From: Actinotalea sp. Marseille-Q4924
Lineage (GTDB): Bacteria > Actinomycetota > Actinomycetes > Actinomycetales > Cellulomonadaceae
Direction of reading: 5' to 3'
Assembly (NCBI RefSeq): GCF_916618755.1
Contig: NZ_CAKAKB010000003.1
Location: forward strand, 868,001-932,000
DNA: 64,000 nucleotides
Position numbers and translations under genes: made by a program. The notes under the pieces were generated by a model. The model worked only from the letters and a program-made list of their open reading frames with translations, made no database searches and had not been told where the DNA came from. Of the stretch, positions 1 through 8,070 are shown piece by piece; position 1 is the stretch's first letter, and every line of letters starts with the position of its first letter.

Positions 1-1
1 G

Positions 2-565
2 GCCGTCCGCGGTGGCCGCCGGGCGCACCTGCGCTACGTCGACGCCGCGGACCGCACGAGCGAGCGCGACGTCGACCCGTGGCAGCTGGTGACCGGCGAC
101 GAACGGTCCTACCTCCAGGCGTGGTGCCACAGCGCGGGTGGCGAGCGCCTCTTCCGGCTCGACCGCATCCTCGCCCTGGAGGTGCTCGACGCGCCCGTCA
201 CGCACCGGCCCGAGCGGCCGCACGCACCCGCGACCTTCGAGGCCGAGGCGGGGCACGAACGCGTCACCGTGGAGCTCTCCGGTCGGGCACGGTGGGTCGC
301 GGAGCAGCTGCCCGTGGAGGGCGTGACCGACCTCCCCGACGGCGGCTTCCGCGTCACCCTGCCGATCGCCTCCCGGGCCTGGTTGCGCCGCCTGCTCCTG
401 CGCCTCGCCGACGACGTCCGCGTGGTCGAGCCCGCTGGTCCGGCCACCGAGGCCGCCGCCGCGGCCGGCCGTGCACTGGCCCGGTACGGCGATGTCGGCA
501 GCGACGGCGACGGGCGGGCGGACCGCGGTGCCGACGGCGACCGCGACGTTACGCTGCCCGGGTGA
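2..565 (+). CDS. pafC: WYL-domain regulator, PafC-like (5' end outside window)
   Basis: The frame is open from the first bases, so the N-terminal HTH half lies outside the window. The 187 visible residues look like the C-terminal half of a PafC-type regulator: a WYL module with PWQLV and RSYLQAW in order, then FRLDRI, then a Leu/Arg-rich C-terminal extension. In actinobacteria PafB and PafC act together as activators of LexA-independent DNA-damage genes. The following tatA and tatC genes are the usual neighbours of pafC, which favours this paralogue over other WYL proteins. The TGA stop shares one base with the next ATG, so translation is probably coupled. Confidence 0.72.
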   Translation, partial: AVRGGRRAHLRYVDAADRTSERDVDPWQLVTGDERSYLQAWCHSAGGERLFRLDRILALEVLDAPVTHRPERPHAPATFEAEAGHERVTVELSGRARWVAEQLPVEGVTDLPDGGFRVTLPIASRAWLRRLLLRLADDVRVVEPAGPATEAAAAAGRALARYGDVGSDGDGRADRGADGDRDVTLPG

Positions 566-885
566 TGTGGTTCACGGTCTGGACGCTGCTCGTCCTCGGC
601 ACCCTCGCCGGTGCCTTCTTCCTCGGTCGCGACCTCTACCGCAAGGGCCGCCGGCTGCTCGCCGAGCTCGACCGGGCGTCGCAGGTGTTCGGCGAGGCGG
701 CGCAGCGCGGTGAGAGCCGCGCCGACGAGCTCGTCCTCACGGCACCGGCGCCGGTGGACCTGACCGACCCCGAGCCGGCCCGCGCCCGTCGGGCCCTCGC
801 CGCAGCGGCCACCGGACGCCGCCGCGCCGCGCGGCAGGTCCGCCACGACGCGGCCTACGCCCGCTGGCGGTCGTTCACCCACTGA
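565..885 (+). CDS. Small single-pass membrane protein between pafC and tatA
   Basis: This 106-residue protein begins at an ATG overlapping the pafC stop by one base; a GTG three bases earlier is an alternative. Residues 1-20 form one hydrophobic helix (WTLLVLGTLAGAFF) followed by basic residues (RDLYRKGRR), suggesting an N-out or signal-anchor single-pass protein with a cytoplasmic tail. The tail is Ala/Arg-rich and ends in AYARWRSFTH. I do not recognise a named family. Its place inside the pafC-tatA interval suggests co-transcription with pafC, but nothing indicates a specific function. Confidence 0.6.
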   Translation: MWFTVWTLLVLGTLAGAFFLGRDLYRKGRRLLAELDRASQVFGEAAQRGESRADELVLTAPAPVDLTDPEPARARRALAAAATGRRRAARQVRHDAAYARWRSFTH

Positions 886-978
886 CGACCGTCGCGTGAC
901 CCTGTCGTCAGGTTGCGCGGCTACCATCGGAGGAGCCGACCCCCGTGGGGCCGTGGTGCCGTCGCCGAGAGGACCAGC

Positions 979-1278
979 ATGAGACCGACCACCGTGCAGA
1001 TCATCGTCCTGGTGCTGATCATCCTGCTGCTGTTCGGCGCCCGCCGCCTCCCCGAGCTGGCCCGCAGCGTCGGCCAGTCGCTGAAGATCTTCAAGAGCGA
1101 GGTCAAGGACCTCAACGACGACAACGACAAGCCGCGCGCCGTCGAGGGCCGACGGGACGACACCACGACGCAGGCCCCGACGGCCGACGGCGCGACCCCG
1201 GCCGTGAGCGAGTACCCCGCCCGGAACAGGTCGGGCGAGCAGCGCGCCGCCGACGGCGACCGCGGCCCGACCGCCTGA
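979..1278 (+). CDS. tatA: Sec-independent twin-arginine translocase subunit TatA
   Basis: The 99-residue product has the TatA plan: a short N-terminus, one transmembrane helix (IIVLVLIILLLFG, about residues 6-20), the hinge and amphipathic helix with ARRLPELARSVGQSLKIFKSE, then a charged unstructured tail. TatA oligomerises to form the pore for folded twin-arginine substrates. The ATG at 979 was chosen over an upstream in-frame ATG because GAGAGGA sits six bases before it and the family N-terminus fits. A -10-like TACCAT at 922-927 could start a tatAC transcript. tatC follows after 3 bases. Confidence 0.93.
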   Translation: MRPTTVQIIVLVLIILLLFGARRLPELARSVGQSLKIFKSEVKDLNDDNDKPRAVEGRRDDTTTQAPTADGATPAVSEYPARNRSGEQRAADGDRGPTA

Positions 1279-1281
1279 CCT

Positions 1282-2082
1282 GTGGCCGCCCAACGCCGTC
1301 GGAGCAACCCCGACGGTCGGATGCCGCTGCGCGAGCACCTGCTCGAGCTGCGCCGCCGCGTGGTGCTCGCGACGATCGGCCTGCTCGTCGGCGCCGTCGT
1401 CGGCTGGTTCCTCTACGACCCCGTGATCGCCGTTCTGCAGGAACCCGTCCTGCGGCTGGAGCGTGAGGGCCTGGTCGCGCTGAACTTCGCCGGTGTGGCG
1501 ACGTCGTTCGACCTCAAGGTCAAGGTGTCGCTGTTCCTCGGGGTCCTGCTGTCCAGCCCCTGGTGGATCCTCCAGCTCTGGTTGTTCGTCACGCCCGGCC
1601 TGACCCGCAGGGAGCGGCGGTCGGCCGTGGCGTTCCTCGCCGGCTCCGTCCCGCTCTTCCTCGCGGGCGCGTGGCTCGCGTGGCGGGTCCTGCCGAACGC
1701 GGTCCGTCTGCTGACCGAGTTCACGCCGGACGAGGCCACCAACCTCATCGACGCCCAGCTGTACCTGAGCTTCGTCATGCGGGTCGTCCTGGCGTTCGGG
1801 ATCGCGTTCCTGCTGCCGGTCGTCATGGTGGGGCTGAACCTCGCCGGCCTCGTGCGCGGCTCCACCTGGCTCCACGGCTGGCGCTGGGCGGTCGTCCTGG
1901 TGATGACCTTCGCGGCCTTCGCGACGCCGACGCCCGACGTGGTCACGATGTTCGTCGTGGCGCTCCCGATGCTCGCCCTGTACCTCGTGGCCGTCGGGGT
2001 CTGCGTGCTGCACGACCGGCGCGACGACGCCCGCCGAGGCGCCCTGACGGCCGAGGCGGACACCACGCCGATCGACCGGTGA
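1282..2082 (+). CDS. tatC: Sec-independent twin-arginine translocase subunit TatC
   Basis: This 266-residue polytopic membrane protein starts at GTG 1282, three bases after the tatA stop. It carries the conserved TatC N-terminus (MPLREHLLELRRRV), six predicted membrane spans, and the periplasmic FTPDEATN plus LYLSFVMRVVLAFGIAF segment typical of the family. TatC recognises the twin-arginine signal peptide and recruits TatA. With tatA it forms the minimal TatAC pair; no tatB is seen here. The final TGA overlaps the GTG of the next gene, suggesting a tatA-tatC-lipid kinase operon. Confidence 0.95.
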   Translation: MAAQRRRSNPDGRMPLREHLLELRRRVVLATIGLLVGAVVGWFLYDPVIAVLQEPVLRLEREGLVALNFAGVATSFDLKVKVSLFLGVLLSSPWWILQLWLFVTPGLTRRERRSAVAFLAGSVPLFLAGAWLAWRVLPNAVRLLTEFTPDEATNLIDAQLYLSFVMRVVLAFGIAFLLPVVMVGLNLAGLVRGSTWLHGWRWAVVLVMTFAAFATPTPDVVTMFVVALPMLALYLVAVGVCVLHDRRDDARRGALTAEADTTPIDR

Positions 2083-3011
2083 GCGCCCCGCTCCGGCTCG
2101 GCGTCGTCGTGAACCCCACCGCCGGCCTGGGCCGCGGCGGGCGGCGGGGTGCCGCCTTCCTCGAGGTCGCGCGACGGCGCGGTCACACCGTGCTGGACCT
2201 CTCGGGCCCGGACGCACCCACCGCGGTCCGCCGGGCACGCCAGGCGGTGGTGGACGGGCTCGACGCGCTCGTCGTCGTCGGCGGGGACGGGATGGTCCAC
2301 CTCGGAGCGGGTGTCGTCGCCGGGACGGACCTTCCGCTGGGCGTCGTCCCGGCCGGCAGCGGCAACGACATCGCACGGGTCAACGGGTTGCCCACGCACG
2401 ACCCCGCGGCGGCGCTCTCCGTCATGGAACGGGCCCTGGGTGACGGGGCTGACGGCGTGCGGGCCCTCGACGCCGTCTCGGTGGGCCCTCCAGGGTATGC
2501 CCAGCGCGACTGGTACCTCGGGGTCCTGTCCTGCGGGGTCGACGCGGCGGTGAACGCGCGGGCCAACACCCTGACCTGGCCCCGTGGCACGGCCCGGTAC
2601 GTGCGTGCGCTCCTGACCGAGCTGCGGACGTTCCGGCCGTACGGCTACCGTCTGACGCTCGACGACGGCACGACGTGGGAGTCGACCGGCACGCTCGTCG
2701 CCGTCGCGAACGCGCCGCACTTCGGCGGGGGGATGCGGATCGCCCCGGACGCCCGGATGGACGACGGCCTCCTCGACGTGCTCGTCGCCGGCCCCCTGAG
2801 CCGCACCCAGCTCCTCACGGTCTTCCCGCGCGTCTTCTCCGGCGGGCACGTGGACCACCCCGCCTGCACCGTCCTGCGGAGCCGCAGCGTGCTCGTCGAG
2901 CCGAGCGCGCTGGGCCCCACCCCGCCGGTGGCGTACGCCGACGGCGAGCGGCTGGGTCCGCTGCCCCTGCTCGCCGAGGTGGTCCCTGGCGCCGTCCGCC
3001 TGCTCGTGTGA
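2079..3011 (+). CDS. Diacylglycerol/lipid kinase family protein (DAGK catalytic domain)
   Basis: The 310-residue product has the bacterial diacylglycerol/sphingosine-kinase-like fold: VVVNPTAG at the N-terminus, VVVGGDGMVHLG (nucleotide-binding GGDG) and VVPAGSGNDIAR near residues 60-100, and the C-terminal beta-sandwich ending before a short tail. Such enzymes phosphorylate diacylglycerol or related membrane lipids from ATP. The GTG start at 2079 overlaps the tatC stop in a GTGA arrangement, indicating coupling with tatC. The precise lipid substrate cannot be read from sequence. Confidence 0.88.
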   Translation: MSAPLRLGVVVNPTAGLGRGGRRGAAFLEVARRRGHTVLDLSGPDAPTAVRRARQAVVDGLDALVVVGGDGMVHLGAGVVAGTDLPLGVVPAGSGNDIARVNGLPTHDPAAALSVMERALGDGADGVRALDAVSVGPPGYAQRDWYLGVLSCGVDAAVNARANTLTWPRGTARYVRALLTELRTFRPYGYRLTLDDGTTWESTGTLVAVANAPHFGGGMRIAPDARMDDGLLDVLVAGPLSRTQLLTVFPRVFSGGHVDHPACTVLRSRSVLVEPSALGPTPPVAYADGERLGPLPLLAEVVPGAVRLLV

Positions 3012-3066
3012 GGCGGCCGCCCGCGCGGACGCGCCTGCGCGCGAGCCACGGACGGGCACGTCTGCC

Positions 3067-3072
3067 TAGGCT
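3067..3072 (+). promoter_or_regulatory. -10 element TAGGCT for leaderless helY mRNA
   Basis: TAGGCT fits the actinobacterial TANNNT -10 consensus and lies six bases before the helY ATG, so transcription would begin at or next to the start codon. No convincing -35 was found. The same arrangement recurs before two other genes in this window. Confidence 0.5.
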
Positions 3073-3078
3073 GACGCC

Positions 3079-5898
3079 ATGTCCAGCCCCGCCGAGCGGT
3101 ACGCCGCCTCCCGCCAGCGGGCGGCGCAGCAGCGCACCCAGCTCGCCGCGTTCACGCGGCTCCTCGAGTTCGAGCTCGACGACTTCCAGCGCTCGGCGTG
3201 CCAGGCGCTCGAGGGCGGCCGCGGCGTGCTCGTCGCCGCCCCGACCGGCGCGGGCAAGACGGTCGTCGGCGAGTTCGCGGTGCACCTCGCCCTGGAGCAG
3301 GGCCGCAAGGCGTTCTACACGACACCCATCAAGGCGCTGAGCAACCAGAAGTACGGCGACCTCGTGCGTCGACACGGCGCCGAGAACGTCGGGCTGCTCA
3401 CCGGGGACACGAGCGTCAACGGTGACGCGCCCGTCGTCGTCATGACCACCGAGGTCCTGCGGAACATGCTCTACGCCGGGTCGCCGGCGCTGGACGGGCT
3501 CGCCTTCGTCGTCATGGACGAGGTGCACTACCTCGCCGACCGGTTCCGCGGTCCCGTGTGGGAAGAGGTGATCATCCACCTGCCCGACGACGTCCAGCTG
3601 GTGTCCCTGTCCGCGACCGTCTCCAACGCCGAGGAGTTCGGCGACTGGCTCACGATGGTGCGGGGCGACACCGCCGTCGTCGTCAGCGAGGTCCGGCCCG
3701 TGCCGCTGTGGCAGCACGTCATGACGCGCGACGGCCTGTTCGACCTCTACGCGGGCCACGTCGACCCGACCGCGCCGGGGGTGGACCCGCCGATCAACCC
3801 CGACCTCGCCCAGGCCCTGCGGCGCCTGGAGCGCGCTGAGGGTCCGTACCGGGGGAGCGGCGCGGGCAACGGCGGTCCCCGGGGCCGCGGCGGACGACGG
3901 GGCCTCGTCACGGGTTCGCGGCGGCCGGCCCCGCGGTTCGCCGTCGTCGACGTCCTGGACCGGGAGGCGCTGCTGCCGGCGATCTTCTTCGTGTTCTCCC
4001 GTGCCGGGTGCGACGCCGCGGTCGAGCAGTGCCTGCGCTCGGGCCTGCGACTGACGACGGCGGAGCAGGAGGCCACGATCCGGGGCATCGTCGAGCAGCG
4101 GTGCGCCGCCGTGCCCGCCCAGGACCTGGCCGTCCTGGGCTACTGGGAGTGGAGCCAGGCGCTCGAGCGGGGCATCGCCTCCCACCACGCCGGGCTCCTG
4201 CCCCTGTTCAAGGAGACCGTCGAGGAGCTGTTCTCACGAGGACTGGTCAAGGTGGTCTTCGCGACGGAGACCCTCGCACTCGGCATCAACATGCCGGCAC
4301 GGTCGGTCGTCCTCGACAAGCTCACGAAGTGGGACGGGTCGGCGCACCTCGACATCACGCCGGGGGAGTACACGCAGCTCACCGGTCGGGCGGGGCGACG
4401 CGGGATCGACGTGGAGGGGCACGCCGTCGTCGTCGACCACGGCGCGCTCGACCCGGTCGCGCTCGCCGGGCTGGCCTCGCGGCGCACGTACCCCCTCCGC
4501 TCCAGCTTCCGGCCCACGTACAACATGGCGGTCAACCTCGTCGCGCAGGTGGGTCGCGAGCGGGCCCGGGAGGTGCTGGAGACGTCGTTCGCCCAGTTCC
4601 AGGCCGACCGCGCCGTCGTCGGGCTGGCGCGGCAGGCCCAGGCGCACGCTGAGGCGCTCGACGGGTACGCCAAGGCGATGGAGTGCCACCTCGGCGACTT
4701 CGCCGAGTACTCCCGCATCCGGCGTCAGCTGACCGACCGCGAGGGGGACCTGTCCCGGGAGGCCGCCCGCGCGCGGCGCGCCGAGGCACGCGCGAGCCTG
4801 GAGCAGCTGCGCGTCGGGGACGTCGTGGAGATCCCCGGCGGGCGGCGCGCCGGCTACGCGGTGGTGCTCGACCCGGGCCGCGACGCCGGGCTGGACGGGC
4901 CCCGGCCCACGGTGCTCACCGCCGAGCGGCAGGTGCGGACGCTGACCGCGGCCGACCTCGACCGCGGCGTCCGGACGGTGAGCTCCGTGCGGGTGCCGAA
5001 GCAGTTCTCGCCCCGCAACGCCGCCCACAAGCGCGACCTCGCCTCCGCGCTGCGCAGCGCCCTGGCGGACCCGGCCCGGCTCGTGCGGCCGGACCGCTCC
5101 GCCGCCGGCGCCCGCGGGGACCGGTCGCCCGCCGCCGACGACGCCACGGTCGCGGGCCTGCGCCGTCGACTGCGCGCCCACCCGTGCCACGGCTGCTCCG
5201 AGCGCGAGGACCACGCCCGGTGGGCGGAGCGCTACCACCGGCTCAAGCGCGAGCACGACGCACTCGTGCGTCGCATCGACGGGCGTACGAGCTCGATCGC
5301 CCGCGTCTTCGACCGCATCTGCGACGTCCTCTCCGAGACCGGCTACCTGGAGGACGCCGACGACGACGGGCGGACGCGCCTGCGCGTCACCTCCTCGGGC
5401 CAGTGGCTCCGGCGCCTGTACGCGGAGAGCGACCTCCTCGTCGCCGAGTGCCTGCGGCGCGGCGTCTGGGACGGGCTGGACGCCCCGAGCCTCGCCGCCG
5501 TCGTCTCGACGGTCGTCTTCGAGGCGCGTCGCGAGGAGCGCGAGCACGTGCCGCAGGTCCCCGGCGGGCCGCAGGGCCGGCTCGGGCAGGCGCTCGACGA
5601 GACGGTGCGCGTCTGGTCGAGGCTGGAGGACCTGGAGCTCGCGCACCGCCTGCAGACGACGCGTCCCCTGGACACCGGCCTGGTGGAGCCCATCCACCGC
5701 TGGGCCTCAGGACGCAGCCTCGGCACCGTCCTGCAGTCGACGGAGCTGGCGGCCGGGGACTTCGTGCGCTGGTGCAAGCAGGTCATCGACCTGCTCGACC
5801 AGATCGGTCAGGCGGCACCGTCCTCGGCGACGCGCACCACGGCCCGCCGTGCCGTCGACCAGCTGCGTCGGGGCGTCGTGGCGTACAGCTCCGTCTGA
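3079..5898 (+). CDS. helY: DEAD/DEAH-box RNA helicase, HelY/Ski2-Mtr4-like
   Basis: At 939 residues this is a full-length Ski2-like helicase. It has Walker A APTGAGKT (about residue 54), the DEVH Walker B box (about 148), SATVSN motif III (about 178), and motif VI TGRAGRRG (about 434). The C-terminal third (about 750-930) matches the DSHCT domain found in Mtr4 and HelY and includes an HPCHGC segment. Actinobacterial HelY proteins are ATP-dependent RNA helicases assumed to act in RNA turnover. There is no good Shine-Dalgarno; a TAGGCT -10 six bases upstream implies a leaderless mRNA. Position after tatAC is conserved in actinobacteria. Confidence 0.9.
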   Translation: MSSPAERYAASRQRAAQQRTQLAAFTRLLEFELDDFQRSACQALEGGRGVLVAAPTGAGKTVVGEFAVHLALEQGRKAFYTTPIKALSNQKYGDLVRRHGAENVGLLTGDTSVNGDAPVVVMTTEVLRNMLYAGSPALDGLAFVVMDEVHYLADRFRGPVWEEVIIHLPDDVQLVSLSATVSNAEEFGDWLTMVRGDTAVVVSEVRPVPLWQHVMTRDGLFDLYAGHVDPTAPGVDPPINPDLAQALRRLERAEGPYRGSGAGNGGPRGRGGRRGLVTGSRRPAPRFAVVDVLDREALLPAIFFVFSRAGCDAAVEQCLRSGLRLTTAEQEATIRGIVEQRCAAVPAQDLAVLGYWEWSQALERGIASHHAGLLPLFKETVEELFSRGLVKVVFATETLALGINMPARSVVLDKLTKWDGSAHLDITPGEYTQLTGRAGRRGIDVEGHAVVVDHGALDPVALAGLASRRTYPLRSSFRPTYNMAVNLVAQVGRERAREVLETSFAQFQADRAVVGLARQAQAHAEALDGYAKAMECHLGDFAEYSRIRRQLTDREGDLSREAARARRAEARASLEQLRVGDVVEIPGGRRAGYAVVLDPGRDAGLDGPRPTVLTAERQVRTLTAADLDRGVRTVSSVRVPKQFSPRNAAHKRDLASALRSALADPARLVRPDRSAAGARGDRSPAADDATVAGLRRRLRAHPCHGCSEREDHARWAERYHRLKREHDALVRRIDGRTSSIARVFDRICDVLSETGYLEDADDDGRTRLRVTSSGQWLRRLYAESDLLVAECLRRGVWDGLDAPSLAAVVSTVVFEARREEREHVPQVPGGPQGRLGQALDETVRVWSRLEDLELAHRLQTTRPLDTGLVEPIHRWASGRSLGTVLQSTELAAGDFVRWCKQVIDLLDQIGQAAPSSATRTTARRAVDQLRRGVVAYSSV

Positions 5899-5932
5899 GC
5901 GGCCGCCCGGGGGAGCAGGGGCGCGGGTGCGT

Positions 5933-5938
5933 TAGCGT
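5933..5938 (+). promoter_or_regulatory. -10 element TAGCGT for leaderless amidohydrolase mRNA
   Basis: TAGCGT sits six bases before GTG 5945 with no Shine-Dalgarno between, the same geometry as at helY and lnt. Confidence 0.45.
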
Positions 5939-5944
5939 CCCACG

Positions 5945-7609
5945 GTGACCTCCTCCAGCCCCCGCTCCGTGCTGTACCGCGGCGGCGTCGTCCACTCGGC
6001 CGCGGCCCCCTTCGCGGAGGCCGTGCTCGTCGCCGACGGTCGGGTCGCCTGGCTGGGCGGCGACGACAGCGCCCACACCGTGCAGGACGGGGCGGACGAG
6101 GTGGTCGACCTCGACGGCGCGCTGGTCGCCCCGGCGTTCGTCGACGCGCACGTCCACGTCCTGGAGACGGCACTCGCCCTCACCGGGGTGGACCTGTCCG
6201 TCGGGGCGGGCGTCGCGACGCTCGACGCGGCCCTCGACCGGGTGGCAGCGGCCGCACGAGCGCTCCCCGCGGGGGCCACGCTGCTCGGGCACGGGTGGGA
6301 CGAGACGGCCTGGCCCGAGGGCCGACCCCCGACGCGTGCGGAGGTCGACCGCGCCACCGGCGGCCGGCCGGCGTACCTCGCACGCACGGACGTGCACTCC
6401 GCCGTGGTCGGCGGGGCGCTGTCCGAGCCGCTCACCACCCTCCGTGGCTGGCGCGAGGACGGCTGGGTGACCGACGACGCCCACCGCGCCGCCCGGGCCG
6501 CGACCCGGCGGCCGGGGGAGACCACCCGGGCCGCGCTGTACCGCACGGCGCTGCGCGCCGCGGCGGCGCAGGGCGTCGTCAGCGTGCACGAGCACAGCGC
6601 GCCGTCCTTCGACACCCGCGAGGGCCTCGCCGCCCTGCTGGCGATGACGGCCGACGCGGCGTCCGGACTGCCGCTCGTCGTCGGCTACCGCGCGGAGCTC
6701 CTGCGGGAGGTGGAGGCGGCCCGTGACCTGCTCGCGTCCGTCCCCGGCCTCACCGGCATCGGCGGGGACCTCACCGTGGACGGGTCGCTCGGCTCGTGGA
6801 CCGCGGCGCTCCGCACGCCGTACGCCGACCGCCCGGCGACGAGCGGCGTCCTCGAGCTGGACGCCGACGACGTCGCCGCCCACCTCGTCGCCGCCTCGCT
6901 CGCCCGCGTGCAGGTGGCGTTCCACGCCATCGGCGACCGCGCCCTCGACGCCGTGCTCGACGGCGTGCGCGTCGCGCTCGCCGGACCCGACGCGCGCGAC
7001 GTCCGCGGCTCGGGCGCCCGCGTCGAGCACGCCGAGATGGCCGACGACGACGCGGTGGCCGCCCTGGCCGCTCTCGGGCTGTCCGCGAGCGTGCAGCCGC
7101 TCTTCGACGCCCGGTGGGGCGGGACGGAGGGCATGTACGCCCAGCGCCTCGGAGCGGACCGCGCCGGCCGGCTCAACCGCTTCGCCGACCTCGCGGCGGC
7201 CGGTGTGCCCCTGGCACTGGGCTCGGACAGCCCGGTGACGCCGGTGGACCCCTGGGCGGCGGTCAGCGCCGCGGTGCACCACCGGACGTCCGGTCAGCGG
7301 ATCACCGCCCGGGCCGCGTTCCGGGCGCACACGCGCGGCGGCTGGCGCCTGGCCCGCCTCGAGCACCTGGGCGCCGGCGAGATCCGGCTCGGCGCGCCGG
7401 CGCACCTCGCGATCTGGGACGCCCCGGCGCTCACGGTGCAGGCGCCCGACCCCGGCCGGGCGGCCTGGAGCACGGATGTCCGGGCGGGCAGCCCGCTGCT
7501 GCCGGAGCTGCCCGACCCGGCGCAGCTGGCTGCCGGTGAGGGCCGGCCCCGCTGCCTGCGCACCCTGCGCGACGGTGTCGTGCTGCACGACGTGCTGGAC
7601 GCGCGCTGA
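5945..7609 (+). CDS. Amidohydrolase family 3 protein (YtcJ-like metal-dependent hydrolase)
   Basis: This 554-residue protein shows the family's layout: a short beta-sandwich, the metal-binding DAHVHVLE at about residue 66, VDGSLGSW in the middle, FHAIGDRALD (metal-ligand His) at about residue 323, RVEHAEM, and GSDSPVTPVDPW near the C-terminus. YtcJ-like enzymes hydrolyse amide or related C-N bonds, but members differ widely and the substrate here is unknown. GTG 5945 is chosen because a TAGCGT -10 lies six bases upstream. It is followed by a long non-coding gap, so it is probably monocistronic. Confidence 0.85.
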   Translation: MTSSSPRSVLYRGGVVHSAAAPFAEAVLVADGRVAWLGGDDSAHTVQDGADEVVDLDGALVAPAFVDAHVHVLETALALTGVDLSVGAGVATLDAALDRVAAAARALPAGATLLGHGWDETAWPEGRPPTRAEVDRATGGRPAYLARTDVHSAVVGGALSEPLTTLRGWREDGWVTDDAHRAARAATRRPGETTRAALYRTALRAAAAQGVVSVHEHSAPSFDTREGLAALLAMTADAASGLPLVVGYRAELLREVEAARDLLASVPGLTGIGGDLTVDGSLGSWTAALRTPYADRPATSGVLELDADDVAAHLVAASLARVQVAFHAIGDRALDAVLDGVRVALAGPDARDVRGSGARVEHAEMADDDAVAALAALGLSASVQPLFDARWGGTEGMYAQRLGADRAGRLNRFADLAAAGVPLALGSDSPVTPVDPWAAVSAAVHHRTSGQRITARAAFRAHTRGGWRLARLEHLGAGEIRLGAPAHLAIWDAPALTVQAPDPGRAAWSTDVRAGSPLLPELPDPAQLAAGEGRPRCLRTLRDGVVLHDVLDAR

Positions 7610-7614
7610 CCCCC

Positions 7615-7657
7615 GCGCGGGCCGACGCGGGCCGACGCGAGGCCGACGCGGGCCGAC
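7615..7657 (+). repeat. Imperfect short tandem repeat GCGGGCCGAC
   Basis: Four near-copies of a 10-12 base unit (GCGGGCCGAC, one with a GA insertion) follow the amidohydrolase stop directly. It may be a replication-slippage tract; no coding function is seen. Confidence 0.6.
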
Positions 7658-7767
7658 CCACAGCGCCGCGCGACACGCCGGAGGACACGCCGAGAGGCCG
7701 GTCGAGGACGGGCCGGACCGGACCCACCTGACCTGCCCGGACGGCGCTGACCTGGACGTTCGGCCCC

Positions 7768-7795
7768 TTGACGCGACGCGTGGAGCGGCTATGTT
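7768..7795 (+). promoter_or_regulatory. Strong housekeeping-type promoter TTGACG-N16-TATGTT
   Basis: TTGACG at 7768-7773 and TATGTT at 7790-7795 are separated by 16 bases, the best -35/-10 pair noted in the window. Transcription would start near 7802 and run toward lnt, 270 bases before its start codon. lnt has its own leaderless -10, so this promoter probably serves something else. Confidence 0.6.
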
Positions 7796-7801
7796 CGCGG
7801 G

Positions 7802-7935
7802 TGTTGTCCCATGGCGGAGCCGGTCCCAGAGACGGGCCCGAGGGGCATCGCGGACCCCGGCTGGGCCCGCGTGTTCAGTAGACAACGGACGGCGTGCGGG
7901 GGCGTGGAGACACCGCCCGTGCGCCGTCCGGTCCG
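7802..7935 (+). ncRNA. Candidate structured small RNA or long leader upstream of lnt
   Basis: Starting at the predicted transcription start, GTTGTC (7803-7808) can pair with GACAAC (7881-7886), closing an inner stem AGCCGG..TCC with GGACC..CCGGCT. This is followed at once by a hairpin with perfect 9-base arms CGGACGGCG (7886-7894) and CGCCGTCCG (7922-7930). An ATG-started frame at 7811 exists, but its Arg/Pro-rich translation resembles no protein I know and looks like noise. GC-rich DNA folds easily, so the promoter is the stronger evidence. I do not recognise 6S, SRP, tmRNA or RNase P signatures. Confidence 0.35.
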
Positions 7936-8057
7936 AAGGACACGCGGGCCAGTCGGCCGGTCGCCGGACAGCGCGGTCCGGCCCGGCCCGACCGTCCCCG
8001 TCCCGCCCCCCGCCCGGACGGCCGCGTCCCTGGGCCGTCGCACCCCTTCCGCTTGGT

Positions 8058-8063
8058 TAGGCT
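8058..8063 (+). promoter_or_regulatory. -10 element TAGGCT for leaderless lnt mRNA
   Basis: TAGGCT lies seven bases before GTG 8071 and no ribosome-binding site is visible, implying a leaderless transcript. Confidence 0.5.
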
Positions 8064-8070
8064 CGACGCC

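Noticed and set aside
109-2376. Long minus-strand open frame of 755 codons across pafC, tatA and tatC
   Set aside because: It is antisense to three well-matched genes, its translation is Arg/Pro/Gly-rich with no domain, and such frames are expected at 74% GC.
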